Virus record (IMG/VR): IMGVR_UViG_3300022204_000004
Coordinates: 1 to 64,000 of that record
DNA: 64,000 nucleotides
Direction: 5' to 3' (one strand)
Source: a virus
This document shows positions 39,310 to 49,501 of this stretch, one piece after another. Both the position numbers and the translations under genes were made by a program. The notes under the pieces were generated by a model that saw only the letters and a list, made by a program, of their open reading frames with translations, was not told the origin of the DNA and did not search any database. How positions within the stretch are numbered: the first letter of the stretch is position 1; every line of letters starts with the position of its first letter.

Positions 39310-41625
39310 ATGGCAGAAATATTAAAAAGGTTTAAGAAAAAAGACGTTTTACTCACTAACCAAGATGTTAGGAGCAAGATTTACAACCCTTATTCCAAGA
39401 CAAATTATTTTGAATTTGAGATACCTGTTATTGATGGATTTGATTCAGCCGTATATTCTCCTTTGGTATATCAGGAAATACCACCTCTTGAAAGGGGAAC
39501 ACTTGCCTATGATGATTTTTGGGACGAACAGGATAAGCGTTGCATAGAGGGATATGCCCCTTTAATTGATGGCATACAATATCCACGAATAACTGGCCCA
39601 CATTATTTTTATTTGAACATGGTTCAGATAATGATGCTGAAACAAGGTCAGAACAAAAAGAAACTTAACTATCCTTACTATCGTGTTTTAGACCATATGA
39701 TTTTTCTAGAGATAGAGAAAGCCGAACTGTTGGGCTATGGACTGATAATCGGTAAGGCAAGACGTATGGGATTATCCTATATCGGAGATTGCATGACCAT
39801 ATGGAACTTGTTGTTCCACATGAATGCTGAAACAGCTATCGGTGCCGGTAAAGCCGATAAAGCAAAAGACCTTTACAACAAAGTCGTCAAGTCCTTGGAA
39901 AATCTGAGAGACGAATACAAGGTAAGTTACAAAAGCAAACAGACCAATACAGGTCAGGAACTTAAACTTTCTTACAAGATTACAGAAAACAAAGTTCAAA
40001 AGGATGCGGGTATTGGCAGTAAACTTGAAGTAAAAACATTTTTTTCTGACCCTTCAGCTTTTGAAGGTGGTTCTTATCAGTTTTTCATATTTGAGGAAAT
40101 AGGACTTCAGGACAATCTCATAAAATCCTACAAAGCTTCCGAACCATGTTTCATGGAAGGAGCCAAACAATTCGGAGTACCAATGCTTTACGGTACAGGT
40201 GGTGAAGTTGATAAAGGTTCTCGTGATATGAAGATCATATACGAAAACCCTGAAGCCTACAATATGAAAAAGCTGTTCATACCAGCTTATCTTTACTATC
40301 CCGGAAACCTAGATGTTAAAGAAGACAAAGATGACAAGCGTTCCGAAATGGAAAAAATGGACGATGGCGTAAACTTCTTTGACATCAAGACAGGAAGAAC
40401 CGATCAACTTGCCGCACTTGAACATATTTTAAAAAGAAGAAAAAGAGCAAGTACATCAAGAGAAGGATATATCAAAGAGGTTCAATCAAGACCTACCGAA
40501 GAAGCTCACTTGTTCCTTAAGACTAGTGGAGGTATCTTGGATAGGATAAAACTGAACTCACAGCTACAGAAAATATATGATAAAGAATGTGCCTATGTTC
40601 CAAGAAAAGGACGATTGGAATGGGCATATTCTCCTGAACTTGAAATGAAGCTCATACGTTGCCAATCCCAAAAGGAACGTGACAAAGTGCATATACTTCA
40701 CAAAAGCAAAGTTGATTTTATTGAAGATGAAGACGGAACTGTATATGAAATTGCACCACCAATCAATAGGGCTGAAATGCCTTATGATGCAGATATAGCC
40801 GGAACGGACAGTTATGATGAAGTCGTTCCCGAAGACACGGGATCTAATGGTGCTACTATGGTGTACCGAGTTTTTAATGGATTGAGCAAAGACTACAATA
40901 TGCCCGTTGCACTTGTTTATGAAAGAGGTGATTCTTCCAATGACGATAGTTTTTATGGGAACTCGCTAAAAGTTTGCGTAAGATATAATTGCAAGACCCT
41001 TGTAGAATATTCAAAGATTACCATTATAAATTATTTTGAAGACTGTGGAGCTTCTAACCATTTGACCTTAAAACCTATATTGAGAAATGAAGCGATTGCC
41101 AATAAAGGAAGACAGACCTACGGTGTTCACGTTAAGGGAGAGATGAAAGGTATCATTACAAGACTATTGAAACAAGAGGTTTTGAACCATTACGAAAACA
41201 TATGGCTTGACAAAATCCTTTTGGACCTTATTGAATACGGTGACGGAAATACGGATATAGCTATGGCTTACGGAATGTGCCTGATTACCAAACTGGATAT
41301 GTTTGACGAGATAACCGACGACATAGAAATATACGACGAAGGAGATTTGTTGATGGATATGGCATATTATTCAACAGATGCCAATGGAAATCTTAAAATA
41401 AAAACTTATGGTTCAGACGATTTTGACGATGGAATTGAGACCTTTGACCCTCGAAAACACCTCGAAGGAGTTGATAGAGAAAATTATCTTAACTTTATGG
41501 CAATGAAGAAGAAAAAAATGGAGGAACAAAGAAAGCTTACAGAACAAATTCAACTAGAACGAGAAGTAGACCCTTTTAAAAGAGCAGTGCAATTAGAAAT
41601 AGAAAATAGAAAACGCCATGATTAA
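39310..41625 (+). CDS. terL: Terminase large subunit (TerL)
   Basis: 771 residues. ATPase: variant Walker A GKARRMGLS (148-156) and Walker B FFIFEEIG (258-265, E262/E263). RNase H-type nuclease: AGTDSYDE (D500), then YFEDCG, and NTDIAMA (D649) for the metal site. It cuts and translocates DNA into the prohead through the portal. The C-terminal ~60 residues are charged and helical. It overlaps the portal start by 8 bp, the normal order in crAss-like phages. Confidence 0.9.
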   Translation: MAEILKRFKKKDVLLTNQDVRSKIYNPYSKTNYFEFEIPVIDGFDSAVYSPLVYQEIPPLERGTLAYDDFWDEQDKRCIEGYAPLIDGIQYPRITGPHYFYLNMVQIMMLKQGQNKKKLNYPYYRVLDHMIFLEIEKAELLGYGLIIGKARRMGLSYIGDCMTIWNLLFHMNAETAIGAGKADKAKDLYNKVVKSLENLRDEYKVSYKSKQTNTGQELKLSYKITENKVQKDAGIGSKLEVKTFFSDPSAFEGGSYQFFIFEEIGLQDNLIKSYKASEPCFMEGAKQFGVPMLYGTGGEVDKGSRDMKIIYENPEAYNMKKLFIPAYLYYPGNLDVKEDKDDKRSEMEKMDDGVNFFDIKTGRTDQLAALEHILKRRKRASTSREGYIKEVQSRPTEEAHLFLKTSGGILDRIKLNSQLQKIYDKECAYVPRKGRLEWAYSPELEMKLIRCQSQKERDKVHILHKSKVDFIEDEDGTVYEIAPPINRAEMPYDADIAGTDSYDEVVPEDTGSNGATMVYRVFNGLSKDYNMPVALVYERGDSSNDDSFYGNSLKVCVRYNCKTLVEYSKITIINYFEDCGASNHLTLKPILRNEAIANKGRQTYGVHVKGEMKGIITRLLKQEVLNHYENIWLDKILLDLIEYGDGNTDIAMAYGMCLITKLDMFDEITDDIEIYDEGDLLMDMAYYSTDANGNLKIKTYGSDDFDDGIETFDPRKHLEGVDRENYLNFMAMKKKKMEEQRKLTEQIQLEREVDPFKRAVQLEIENRKRHD

Positions 41626-43915
41626 CAATCAATTTGAACTCCCTAATCAAAGGCATCCTGAGTCCAAGTGGACAAAAAAGATGTATTTGGATCATGCCAA
41701 CAGAATGATTGAATACCTTGGGAACAAGGATTTGACCACAAGAAATGAAATGATTTCAAAACTGTACAGAATTTACAGCTGTCAGTTGAGTAGCAAAGAA
41801 GAAGAAGCCAACAAAACATTGACGGAACAGTACGGATATGATTTAGGAGTTGAATATGTTGTTTACCCTTTAGCTGAAATGGTCGTTGACCAATTAATAG
41901 GCGAATATCTATCCTTGCCACTTAAAAAGAAAACCTATTCAATAAACAAGAAAGCCATTAACGAAAGACTTGATGAAAAGGTCAAATATATAGCTGAAGA
42001 AATATTCAGAGCAGAAAACAAAAAACTTCAGAATGAATTGGGCTTTGAGCCTGAAACAGAAAATCCCGAAATAGATCTGCCTGATGATATTGAATTCTTT
42101 TTCAATAAAACCTACAAGACATTATCTGAAGAACTTTCAGATGATATTGTAACCCACTTTTTAGATGTTCTAAAAGAAAAACGAAAACTTAAAACCTTAT
42201 TGAGAGATTTCCTTATAGGGGAGCAGGCGACAGCTTTACTAGACGAGAAGGACGGACATCCCACTATTAAACGTACCAGGTACGATGAAACATATATCGA
42301 CCTCAACCCAGATGAAGAAGTCCAAACGGATATAAATATCTTTGCCTACTTCCCTTTTAAGACAAAGAACGAAATCCTCAATGATTACATTTTAGACAAA
42401 GACCAACTCAAAAAGATTGATGATATCTTTACAAGAATGCAACAAGGCAAATTATTGGATGAGCCTTTTGCTTTTTCAAATGATGGAGTTGACAGACATG
42501 GTTACGCAAACTGTAAAAATGGTGTTTCCTACAAAGGTTGGTATGAGTCAAATGCGACACACAGACTTCGTGTTCTTGTAATGAAATGGAAATCAAGAAA
42601 GGAAATCAGAGCCAAAGTACACATTGATAAAGCTGGAAAGGAAGTCTATACATTACTCAAAAAAGACGAAAAACCTAGAAACAGAGATGAAGTAAGAACA
42701 GTCTCCATAGAGGTTATTCGAGAAATTGAAATGTTGGGGCCGGATATAGTTTTAAAATATGGCGAATGCAAAGAGCGATTGAGCTATATCGACAACAACA
42801 AAAAAGTAAACTTGCCAGTCATATCCTTAAGGGGAAGAAACACAATGTATTCTACAGAGATACGCTCGGTAGTTGCAAAAGTCGCTCCACTTCAGAAAAT
42901 GGCTTCCGATATCCTTTTTGAACTTCGATTAGCCATAAAAGCAAATAACGGTAGGGTATTGGTTTATGATGCTTCACAAATACCAAAACAGTTTATAGAT
43001 TCTTATGGTCAGGAAAATGCAATCAATAGAATGTTGCACCATATCAAAAAGGACAAAATTTTAATATTCAATTCCAAAGACAAAAAATCAAGAGCAACAT
43101 TCAATCAGTTTACAGCTCTTGATTTGACCAATAGAGGTCTCGTTCAAGATTTGATAAATGCTCTTATGCTCATGGAAGAATTGGGCAGAAAGTTTGTAGG
43201 CATTACAAAAGAACGTCAAGGTGAAGTTGGTCAGTACCAAACGGCACAAGGAACCGATAGAGCTGTACTTGCCTCAAATGCACGTACCGAGATATACTTC
43301 AATCCATTTGACGAGTTTGTTCAAGGTCTATTGAACAAAATGTTGATGAAGGCAAAATCTGTTTATAGAACAGGTCAAGTGTTCTCATATGTCTTTGGTG
43401 ATTTAATGACAAAATTTTTAACTATATTCCAAGAGTTCTTTAATGTGGATATAGGTCTTTATTTTGGAGATAGATTCAAAGACCAAAGGGATAAACAAAT
43501 CATTGACCAAGCTGCGATGCAAGCTTTGGGAAATGCAACTGACAGAGAACAGATATTGGATCTGATAAATGTTCTTGAAGCCGAACACGCTTCTGAAAGT
43601 AAAGCTATCTTGGAAAAAGGACTTAAAGCTTTTGAAAAACTTCAGCAAGAAAATGCTAAAGCGGCTCAAGAAAACCAAATGAAAATGGACCAACTTAAAG
43701 CCGAAGAAGCCGAAAAAGAAAGAGAAGTTAAAAGAGAAGGCTTTCAAAAAGACATTACAGTTGCCAAAATATATGCAGACAATAAAACTTTTAATTCTGA
43801 AGAAGATAGGGTTTCCAATGAAGTACAGACAGCGGCCAAGATTGAAAGTGATTTATTGAAAGCAGAAAAAAGTAGTATAGCAAAGCCTTCAACGGCTTCA
43901 AAAAACAATGAATAA
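41618..43915 (+). CDS. Portal protein
   Basis: 765 residues, directly after TerL (8-bp overlap), size as in crAss-like portals. Helical; a central part with LVQDLINALMLMEELGRKFVGITKERQGEVG resembles the portal stem/wing, and the last ~130 residues are a long Lys/Glu coiled-coil (ENQMKMDQLKAEEAEKEREV). The dodecamer forms the DNA channel and docks TerL. The identification relies on gene order and size together with this pattern. Confidence 0.8.
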   Translation: MINNQFELPNQRHPESKWTKKMYLDHANRMIEYLGNKDLTTRNEMISKLYRIYSCQLSSKEEEANKTLTEQYGYDLGVEYVVYPLAEMVVDQLIGEYLSLPLKKKTYSINKKAINERLDEKVKYIAEEIFRAENKKLQNELGFEPETENPEIDLPDDIEFFFNKTYKTLSEELSDDIVTHFLDVLKEKRKLKTLLRDFLIGEQATALLDEKDGHPTIKRTRYDETYIDLNPDEEVQTDINIFAYFPFKTKNEILNDYILDKDQLKKIDDIFTRMQQGKLLDEPFAFSNDGVDRHGYANCKNGVSYKGWYESNATHRLRVLVMKWKSRKEIRAKVHIDKAGKEVYTLLKKDEKPRNRDEVRTVSIEVIREIEMLGPDIVLKYGECKERLSYIDNNKKVNLPVISLRGRNTMYSTEIRSVVAKVAPLQKMASDILFELRLAIKANNGRVLVYDASQIPKQFIDSYGQENAINRMLHHIKKDKILIFNSKDKKSRATFNQFTALDLTNRGLVQDLINALMLMEELGRKFVGITKERQGEVGQYQTAQGTDRAVLASNARTEIYFNPFDEFVQGLLNKMLMKAKSVYRTGQVFSYVFGDLMTKFLTIFQEFFNVDIGLYFGDRFKDQRDKQIIDQAAMQALGNATDREQILDLINVLEAEHASESKAILEKGLKAFEKLQQENAKAAQENQMKMDQLKAEEAEKEREVKREGFQKDITVAKIYADNKTFNSEEDRVSNEVQTAAKIESDLLKAEKSSIAKPSTASKNNE

Positions 43916-43923
43916 TTATTTTA

Positions 43924-43931
43924 TACATTTG
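43924..43931 (+). promoter_or_regulatory. -7 box before scaffold/capsid genes
   Basis: TACATTTG, full match to TAnnTTTG, 37 bp before the ATG at 43968; no TTG at -33. A TTAAAAATCAGAA leader follows at 43943-43955. Confidence 0.45.
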
Positions 43932-43967
43932 TATTAAACATTTTAAAAATCAGAAAAAATTAAAATT

Positions 43968-44966
43968 ATGGCAGACGAAACTAAACAGTATGATCCTTCA
44001 AATACAGAAATACCTGTAGATTTTTTTGAAAATCAAAAAAGAGAAGAAGAAGATGAATTCATTAACAGTTTTGATGAGAGAACCTACGAAGAAGCAAACT
44101 CTCCAAGAATGACGGACGAGGTTGAAGAGGTCGTAGATCCACAAGACGCAAATGATGAAGAGGACCCAGCTGAACCGTTTAAATTTGACGACACTTTAGC
44201 TGAAGCTGAAAAAGCTGAATTAGCTGAACTTAATGCTAAACTTGGAACCAACTTTGAGGATTTAAAAGAGCTTAAAGAAAAAATCAAACAGACCGATACT
44301 AAAGAACAGATATCTGAAATCGAAGAGGACAGAGATTTTGTTGCTTATTTCCAAAGTGTAATGAAGTACGATGACAAGGATATAGTCATGGAAGATGAGA
44401 AATTAAAAGCTCAACAACTAGGAAAGAATATCAAAGACCCTCGTATTATGGAAGAAATAGAGGAAAAGGTCGAAAGATTGGAACAAAATGAAATGTTGGA
44501 TTATGCGGCTCAGGCTGTACGAAACAATGTTCAGAATGCCATTGACAAACGTCAAAGCAAAATCGATGCTTTTGAAAACAGTCAAAAACAAACATTAGAA
44601 CAAAAAGAAGCTGCCCGAAAAGAGCAACTTCAAGAAAGTATAAACTCTATCTATAAAGCTGGAAAGTTTTTAAACATCACGCCAAAGAAAGAGGATTTTG
44701 TTGAAATCTATAGAGATTTAAGCAAAGGAAAACTTATTGACCACTTGAATGCCGATCCTGCGAGTGCCGTAGAGGTTGCGCTTTATCTTAAGTACAAAAA
44801 CGAAATTAGTAAAAACTTAGGCAAGCCAGGCTTTAAAGCTGGGGTAAAGTCGGCCCTTGAAACCATAGGGATGACAACGACACAACAAACCGGCAAAGGT
44901 GTCACGAAAAATGACAGAAGCGACAATCAGGACGAGCTAAGCTATTTAGATGCGTTTGCAAAATAA
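43968..44966 (+). CDS. Probable scaffolding protein
   Basis: 332 residues, very acidic N-terminal third (EEVEEVVDPQDANDEEDPAE), then extended coiled-coil helices, and a short C-terminal domain ending ELSYLDAFAK. Position between portal and major capsid protein and composition are those of scaffolding proteins. No protease motif in the protein. Confidence 0.65.
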   Translation: MADETKQYDPSNTEIPVDFFENQKREEEDEFINSFDERTYEEANSPRMTDEVEEVVDPQDANDEEDPAEPFKFDDTLAEAEKAELAELNAKLGTNFEDLKELKEKIKQTDTKEQISEIEEDRDFVAYFQSVMKYDDKDIVMEDEKLKAQQLGKNIKDPRIMEEIEEKVERLEQNEMLDYAAQAVRNNVQNAIDKRQSKIDAFENSQKQTLEQKEAARKEQLQESINSIYKAGKFLNITPKKEDFVEIYRDLSKGKLIDHLNADPASAVEVALYLKYKNEISKNLGKPGFKAGVKSALETIGMTTTQQTGKGVTKNDRSDNQDELSYLDAFAK

Positions 44967-45103
44967 CAACGGGCAAAGCTAGTTGTTCAAACAAAATAAA
45001 TAGTGACAAAAAGTAGTCAATATGAGGTAAGTATCCAAAGGCAAAGCTATTGGAAATTAGCCATTTTTTAAATTATTATAAACCCTTAAAAAAAACTTAA
45101 AAA
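44967..45103 (+). other. Leader region of the capsid gene
   Basis: 137 bp with a 10-base direct repeat GGCAAAGCTA (at 44972 and 45034, about 62 bp apart), a CCAA/TTGG hairpin, and AACCCTTAAA at 45081-45090 followed by A-rich sequence before the ATG at 45104. Probably a 5' leader that sets high capsid expression. Confidence 0.4.
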
Positions 45104-46786
45104 ATGGGAACATTATTGAGAGGGGTGTCCGAAAGGTTCAACCCGCAAATTCACACAGAAGACAAGTCTCTTACTGTGAATATGGCGAAACATAACGCCA
45201 TTAAGAACAAAACATTTGATTTGTTCGCTTCCAAAAACAAGTTCATCTCGTTCTTATACGCGACTGGACGTGTAAACATGGGAGTTCAAGCCGGAAAAGT
45301 TATGAAAGCAAGTGGATCTATCCACGATAACGCTTATCGTATTGCTTATAAAGGCTCTTTGTTTATTCCATCGTATGCCTTTGGAAAAACATTATTTGCT
45401 GACAATGCAGCTGAAGTTCAAGCTATCACAAACTTGACAGCTCAACCGTTAGCTGTAAACTACGGAACAGGTGTAGCCGCAGCGGCTGACATCATTCACA
45501 ATGTCTATGTTGCTCTTGGAGTTAAACATGACCCAACCAACAACGTATTTGGAGACAAATACAACGAGGGTGACGTTATCTGTTTAGGAAACTACGAGGG
45601 AACCAACATCATTGTAATGGGGAAACCTGTTAAGTCGGTTTCAGGTGATCATTATGTTGTTTATGGAAAAGTAAACGGCAAAACAGGACTTTTCGTTGAA
45701 GCTCATTTAGCGGCTGACGAATTGTTATCTGAAGGTGGTAACAGATTTGGCGAAGGATCTGAAAGAGGTTATCAAAGAGAACGTAGAACAAAATGGAGAA
45801 TTAACTATTCTTTCATTTCTCGTGCTACGCTTACGATGACCGGTTCAGCCATGAGTCAAAAAGTTGCCGTTATCTACAATAGCGAAACAAGAGCCACTAT
45901 GTGGGAATTGGAAGCTGTTATGGATTTACGTGAGAAACACGCTATCGACATGGAATTGGGTGCTCGTCATTCAAGAATGTCAATGGATCCAAGTTCTCAC
46001 TTATGGTATGAAAATTACGGAACAAACCTACTTACCCTTGATGGCTTTACTGCTGACTATGGTATCGTAGCACCTGTCATCGGTGATGGATGGCTTCCTC
46101 AATTAGAGGATTCTTTGACCGTAAGCTATGACCCGAATAACGATTTAGATATTCAAATCATAGAATTAATGATTACTATTTTGGCGCAACGTGCTCCTAA
46201 CGGAAGTACAGGAAACACTTTTGTCATTCTTGGAGACAAGTTGGCTCACATGAAAGTGGACAAAGCGCTGAAATTATTAATAGGACATTCTTCAGACGCT
46301 ACTGTAGTTACAAACAACAACACTAATTATGTTGTCAATGTTCGTACAGGTGAGAAAAACAAAGTTGGCTTTACTGTTGATAGATATCACTATCTTGAAA
46401 ACGAAGTCATCTTTATTGAAGATGAATTGTCCAATCATCCTGCTTTTGCCCCTCAAAACGGTGGTATCGTTGGTACAGGTTCAATGTATATCTTAAACGC
46501 TTCTATGGTGAACGGTGTTTCAAACATCGATTTATTGTCACGTAGTGACAGAGCTTTAAGAGCTAAATACATTGACGGTATGCACTCATTAGATCCAAAA
46601 AGAAATGCTTCTCCGGTTGCTTTCTCAGGATTTGACGGTGGTCGATTCGACTTATTAAGCGAAGTTCTTCCTATCATCTATTCAACTGAAAGTTGTGGTA
46701 GATTATTGGCAAGTGCTAAGTTTGCTGGCGGTGCATTATCAGGAGCTCCTGTTGCAAGTGAAATTGCTCCAGTTTGGCATTATTAG
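45104..46786 (+). CDS. Major capsid protein (HK97-type, crAss-like)
   Basis: 560 residues. The segment SEGGNRFGEGSERGYQRERRTKWRINYSFISRATLTMTGSAM resembles the conserved core of crAss-like capsid proteins as I remember it, and the gene follows portal and scaffold. No coiled-coil delta domain is evident at the N-terminus. Start behind AACCCTTAAA and an A-rich spacer. A hairpin follows the stop. Confidence 0.85.
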   Translation: MGTLLRGVSERFNPQIHTEDKSLTVNMAKHNAIKNKTFDLFASKNKFISFLYATGRVNMGVQAGKVMKASGSIHDNAYRIAYKGSLFIPSYAFGKTLFADNAAEVQAITNLTAQPLAVNYGTGVAAAADIIHNVYVALGVKHDPTNNVFGDKYNEGDVICLGNYEGTNIIVMGKPVKSVSGDHYVVYGKVNGKTGLFVEAHLAADELLSEGGNRFGEGSERGYQRERRTKWRINYSFISRATLTMTGSAMSQKVAVIYNSETRATMWELEAVMDLREKHAIDMELGARHSRMSMDPSSHLWYENYGTNLLTLDGFTADYGIVAPVIGDGWLPQLEDSLTVSYDPNNDLDIQIIELMITILAQRAPNGSTGNTFVILGDKLAHMKVDKALKLLIGHSSDATVVTNNNTNYVVNVRTGEKNKVGFTVDRYHYLENEVIFIEDELSNHPAFAPQNGGIVGTGSMYILNASMVNGVSNIDLLSRSDRALRAKYIDGMHSLDPKRNASPVAFSGFDGGRFDLLSEVLPIIYSTESCGRLLASAKFAGGALSGAPVASEIAPVWHY

Positions 46787-46806
46787 TTTAGTTAGTTAAT
46801 TGAGAT

Positions 46807-46842
46807 AAGGGCTGTGAGTTGAAAGCCATGGCCCTTTCTTTT
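46807..46842 (+). terminator. Terminator after the capsid gene
   Basis: AAGGGC (46807-46812) and GCCCTT (46831-46836) form the stem, an inner GGCT/AGCC can extend it, then TTCTTTT. Read-through into the connector genes is likely. Confidence 0.6.
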
Positions 46843-46860
46843 AAAAAATCAGAAACACAA

Positions 46861-47664
46861 ATGGAAGTAGCACAAAAACAAAAAGTATGGCATAATGTCG
46901 AAATTACGGGCAGATGGCTTTTGACTTATGAAATCAAAAACAATCAAGGTCCAATGGCTTTCGGTGGAAAGCATTTAAGTCCTTACCCAAACCCTTACAC
47001 GCAACAAAAGACGTGGAGAAAATCTGTAAATGGTACAGCCTTAAACGGACTGATGATGGACAGACTTTCTAAAATTTATTTACCTGACGAATATCCACAG
47101 GACAAACTAGATGTTAATTGGTTAATCATGCACCCAGAGGTTAAAGTCGAGGGAGTAAAAGATTTAGATCCAAAGATTGTTTCCGCTAAAACCGGAATGC
47201 AAATCACATTGAAATGTTTGGATTATGTCGTTATGCAGGATATTGAAGACGAAGATTTTATTGATAGAGTTATTGGAAGGCTTACACTTGATGGTGGAAC
47301 CCAAGCAATAGGTCTTGAAAAACTAAGATATGTATTGGCCGCTCTTGGACAAAGTTATTACGATAACAGATATGAGGGTGCTGCCGAAAAGAAAATGCTC
47401 CGTTCAAAATTAAAAACTTGGACACGTAAATCTATTGAGAACGCTAGATTGGTACAAGAAGCCATAGACTCAATGGACGAATCGCAAGACAATTATTATT
47501 TCAAAGAAATGTTGCGTTTCAAGGTATTGGTGCCTTCAAATGGTGTTTACAAATTTCAGAACACTCCAATCGGAGCGAATGAATCAGCTGTAAATGCTTT
47601 CTTTTCAAATCACCCTGATACCAAAGCCGCAGCAATGGAAGCCCTAATGAAACTGTTAAAATAA
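46861..47664 (+). CDS. Post-capsid virion protein (267 aa)
   Basis: Start placed at 46861 (MEVAQKQKV), behind TTAAAAAATCAGAA; the longer frame from 46819 begins inside the terminator. Basic protein with a beta-rich first half and a helical second half. By position a head-tail interface protein, but I do not recognise the family. Confidence 0.65.
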   Translation: MEVAQKQKVWHNVEITGRWLLTYEIKNNQGPMAFGGKHLSPYPNPYTQQKTWRKSVNGTALNGLMMDRLSKIYLPDEYPQDKLDVNWLIMHPEVKVEGVKDLDPKIVSAKTGMQITLKCLDYVVMQDIEDEDFIDRVIGRLTLDGGTQAIGLEKLRYVLAALGQSYYDNRYEGAAEKKMLRSKLKTWTRKSIENARLVQEAIDSMDESQDNYYFKEMLRFKVLVPSNGVYKFQNTPIGANESAVNAFFSNHPDTKAAAMEALMKLLK

Positions 47665-47671
47665 ATTTATC

Positions 47672-48319
47672 ATGGCTTATACAGTAAATCATCTTTATCA
47701 AAAAGTATTGGAAGGAACCGACAAAATGGGAAGTGACTTCTATACGGTGGACTATGTAATGAACAGGCTTGAAGCCGCTGTTTATGATTTCATAGGTGAA
47801 ACCGTAAAATACATGGAGAACACCCAAGAAATCAGAGATGATATCAGAACACTGTATAAGCCATATAAATTGGCTGTCATTCCGGACCCCTCTGGAAATG
47901 GCAAATTTTTAGCATCCTTACCTACAGATTACCAACATTTGATGTCGGGAAAAGTTCTTGACCAAAATGTTACAACAAGAAAGACAAGGATATTGAGACA
48001 TGGACAGCTCGATATTTTTGAAACAAACCCGAACACCAAAGCAACCGCTGAATACCCTACAGTAGTTGTTTACGAAGATTATCTACAGATAGTCAGTACG
48101 GGAACACCTGAATTCATTGAGGGTTTCTATGTAAAGAAACCTGTCTTTGGAAACCACGACATACATCATGACGATTTAGATGTCGAAATTGCAGTTAATC
48201 TACCTGACCATGCAGTTGACAAGATTATAAAAACGATTATAAGAGACATATTTACAGCTGTTGGAGATCCAAGAGTTCAAATACAATCAGCATCAGTAGA
48301 AGACTACCGTAATAGATAA
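47672..48319 (+). CDS. Head-tail connector (ring) protein, probable
   Basis: 215 residues: helices at the N-terminus (YTVDYVMNRLEAAVYDF), a beta segment in the middle and a C-terminal helix. crAss-like phages have several ring proteins in this place. Assigned by synteny. Confidence 0.6.
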   Translation: MAYTVNHLYQKVLEGTDKMGSDFYTVDYVMNRLEAAVYDFIGETVKYMENTQEIRDDIRTLYKPYKLAVIPDPSGNGKFLASLPTDYQHLMSGKVLDQNVTTRKTRILRHGQLDIFETNPNTKATAEYPTVVVYEDYLQIVSTGTPEFIEGFYVKKPVFGNHDIHHDDLDVEIAVNLPDHAVDKIIKTIIRDIFTAVGDPRVQIQSASVEDYRNR

Positions 48320-48324
48320 GCCCT

Positions 48325-49020
48325 ATGATTACTACAGAAGAAAACATATTATATCAGCTGTTAAGCTCTATCAGGTCAAGTGAACTTATCAATGATGAGG
48401 TCATTGACGAAAGAGAAATTAGGTCAATGATGCGTGTACATCGCAATGAATTGATCTATAAATATTCAAACAAAGGTGTGGATATTCAGGATATTTGCTT
48501 TCAGATGCTTCCAATTATAAACTTAAGCGTTCTGAACGCAAACGAGTATATTGCAAGCCTTCCTAATATAGTTCAGCTTCCCCACAATTTAGGCACATAC
48601 CTACAAACTTTGGAGTTTGGAAATATACCTATTCTGTCAAGTGAGACCTATGAGCTATCAAAAAGAAACCTTATTGATAAGTATCAGCCAAAAGCAACTA
48701 TTCAAAATCAACAACTCAAGGTTTATATCAATGGTGTCAGTCCACAAGCAATAGCTAATGGTACAAGGGTAAACAGTAGAAATGCCAGTATAATGACCAA
48801 ACAGGTTCAAATGAGAGCCGTATTGGACAACCCTGATGATGGTTACAATTATGATTGGACTACAAGTCAATATCCTTTACCAAATGAAATCGTAAATGAG
48901 TTAAAGGTAAATCTTTTGAAAAGAGATTTTAATATTATACTAAGTTCAAAGTCAGACCAAGTTCCTAATATGAAAAACGACACATTGAGATACCATGACC
49001 AAGGACAAGTACAGCGATAA
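48325..49020 (+). CDS. Head-tail connector protein, probable
   Basis: 231 residues: N-terminal helical hairpin (EEREIRSMMRVHRNE type), a beta domain (QLKVYINGVSPQAIANG) and a polar tail. Overlaps the next gene by 26 bp. Assigned by position. Confidence 0.6.
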   Translation: MITTEENILYQLLSSIRSSELINDEVIDEREIRSMMRVHRNELIYKYSNKGVDIQDICFQMLPIINLSVLNANEYIASLPNIVQLPHNLGTYLQTLEFGNIPILSSETYELSKRNLIDKYQPKATIQNQQLKVYINGVSPQAIANGTRVNSRNASIMTKQVQMRAVLDNPDDGYNYDWTTSQYPLPNEIVNELKVNLLKRDFNIILSSKSDQVPNMKNDTLRYHDQGQVQR

Positions 49021-49501
49021 TGAAATCATACGAATTGACTATTTCTATAATCTTTTTGTAAGCCGTAAACGGTTATTCTTTCCGTCTATGTTTTTGTTCC
49101 CTACCAATACCAGGAACAAGAAGATCCCTGTTGACTTTCAACTTTTCAAGAGAATAATTCAAAAGTATTTTGAGATATACTTTAATGAACTATATTTCAA
49201 TGACACACCCAAATACTTTCCACTGTCAGGAAAGATAAAAAAAGCAAAAGGTTCCAATTTTTTTGTAAACAGTAAAAAGAAAGTAAGAAGACTTGGAAGA
49301 AGTCTGACTTGGATATGGTACGATAGACCTTCAATATCTTTTTGCTCTAATGTGAAATTAATTAAATTAAAAGGCTCGACAAGTAGAGTTGGATTATTGG
49401 ACAAAAAGTACAAAGAACAAAAAGACATTGAATTGTTACCAAGTGCAAATTCAGCTTTAATGGAGTTAGTTAACAATAATAAAATGTTTAGAAATGGTTA
49501 G
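48995..49501 (+). CDS. Hypothetical connector-type protein (168 aa)
   Basis: Basic protein (KKKVRRLGRSLTWIWYD), mixed fold. Overlaps both neighbours (26 bp and 8 bp). Virion assembly role inferred from position. Confidence 0.6.
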   Translation: MTKDKYSDNEIIRIDYFYNLFVSRKRLFFPSMFLFPTNTRNKKIPVDFQLFKRIIQKYFEIYFNELYFNDTPKYFPLSGKIKKAKGSNFFVNSKKKVRRLGRSLTWIWYDRPSISFCSNVKLIKLKGSTSRVGLLDKKYKEQKDIELLPSANSALMELVNNNKMFRNG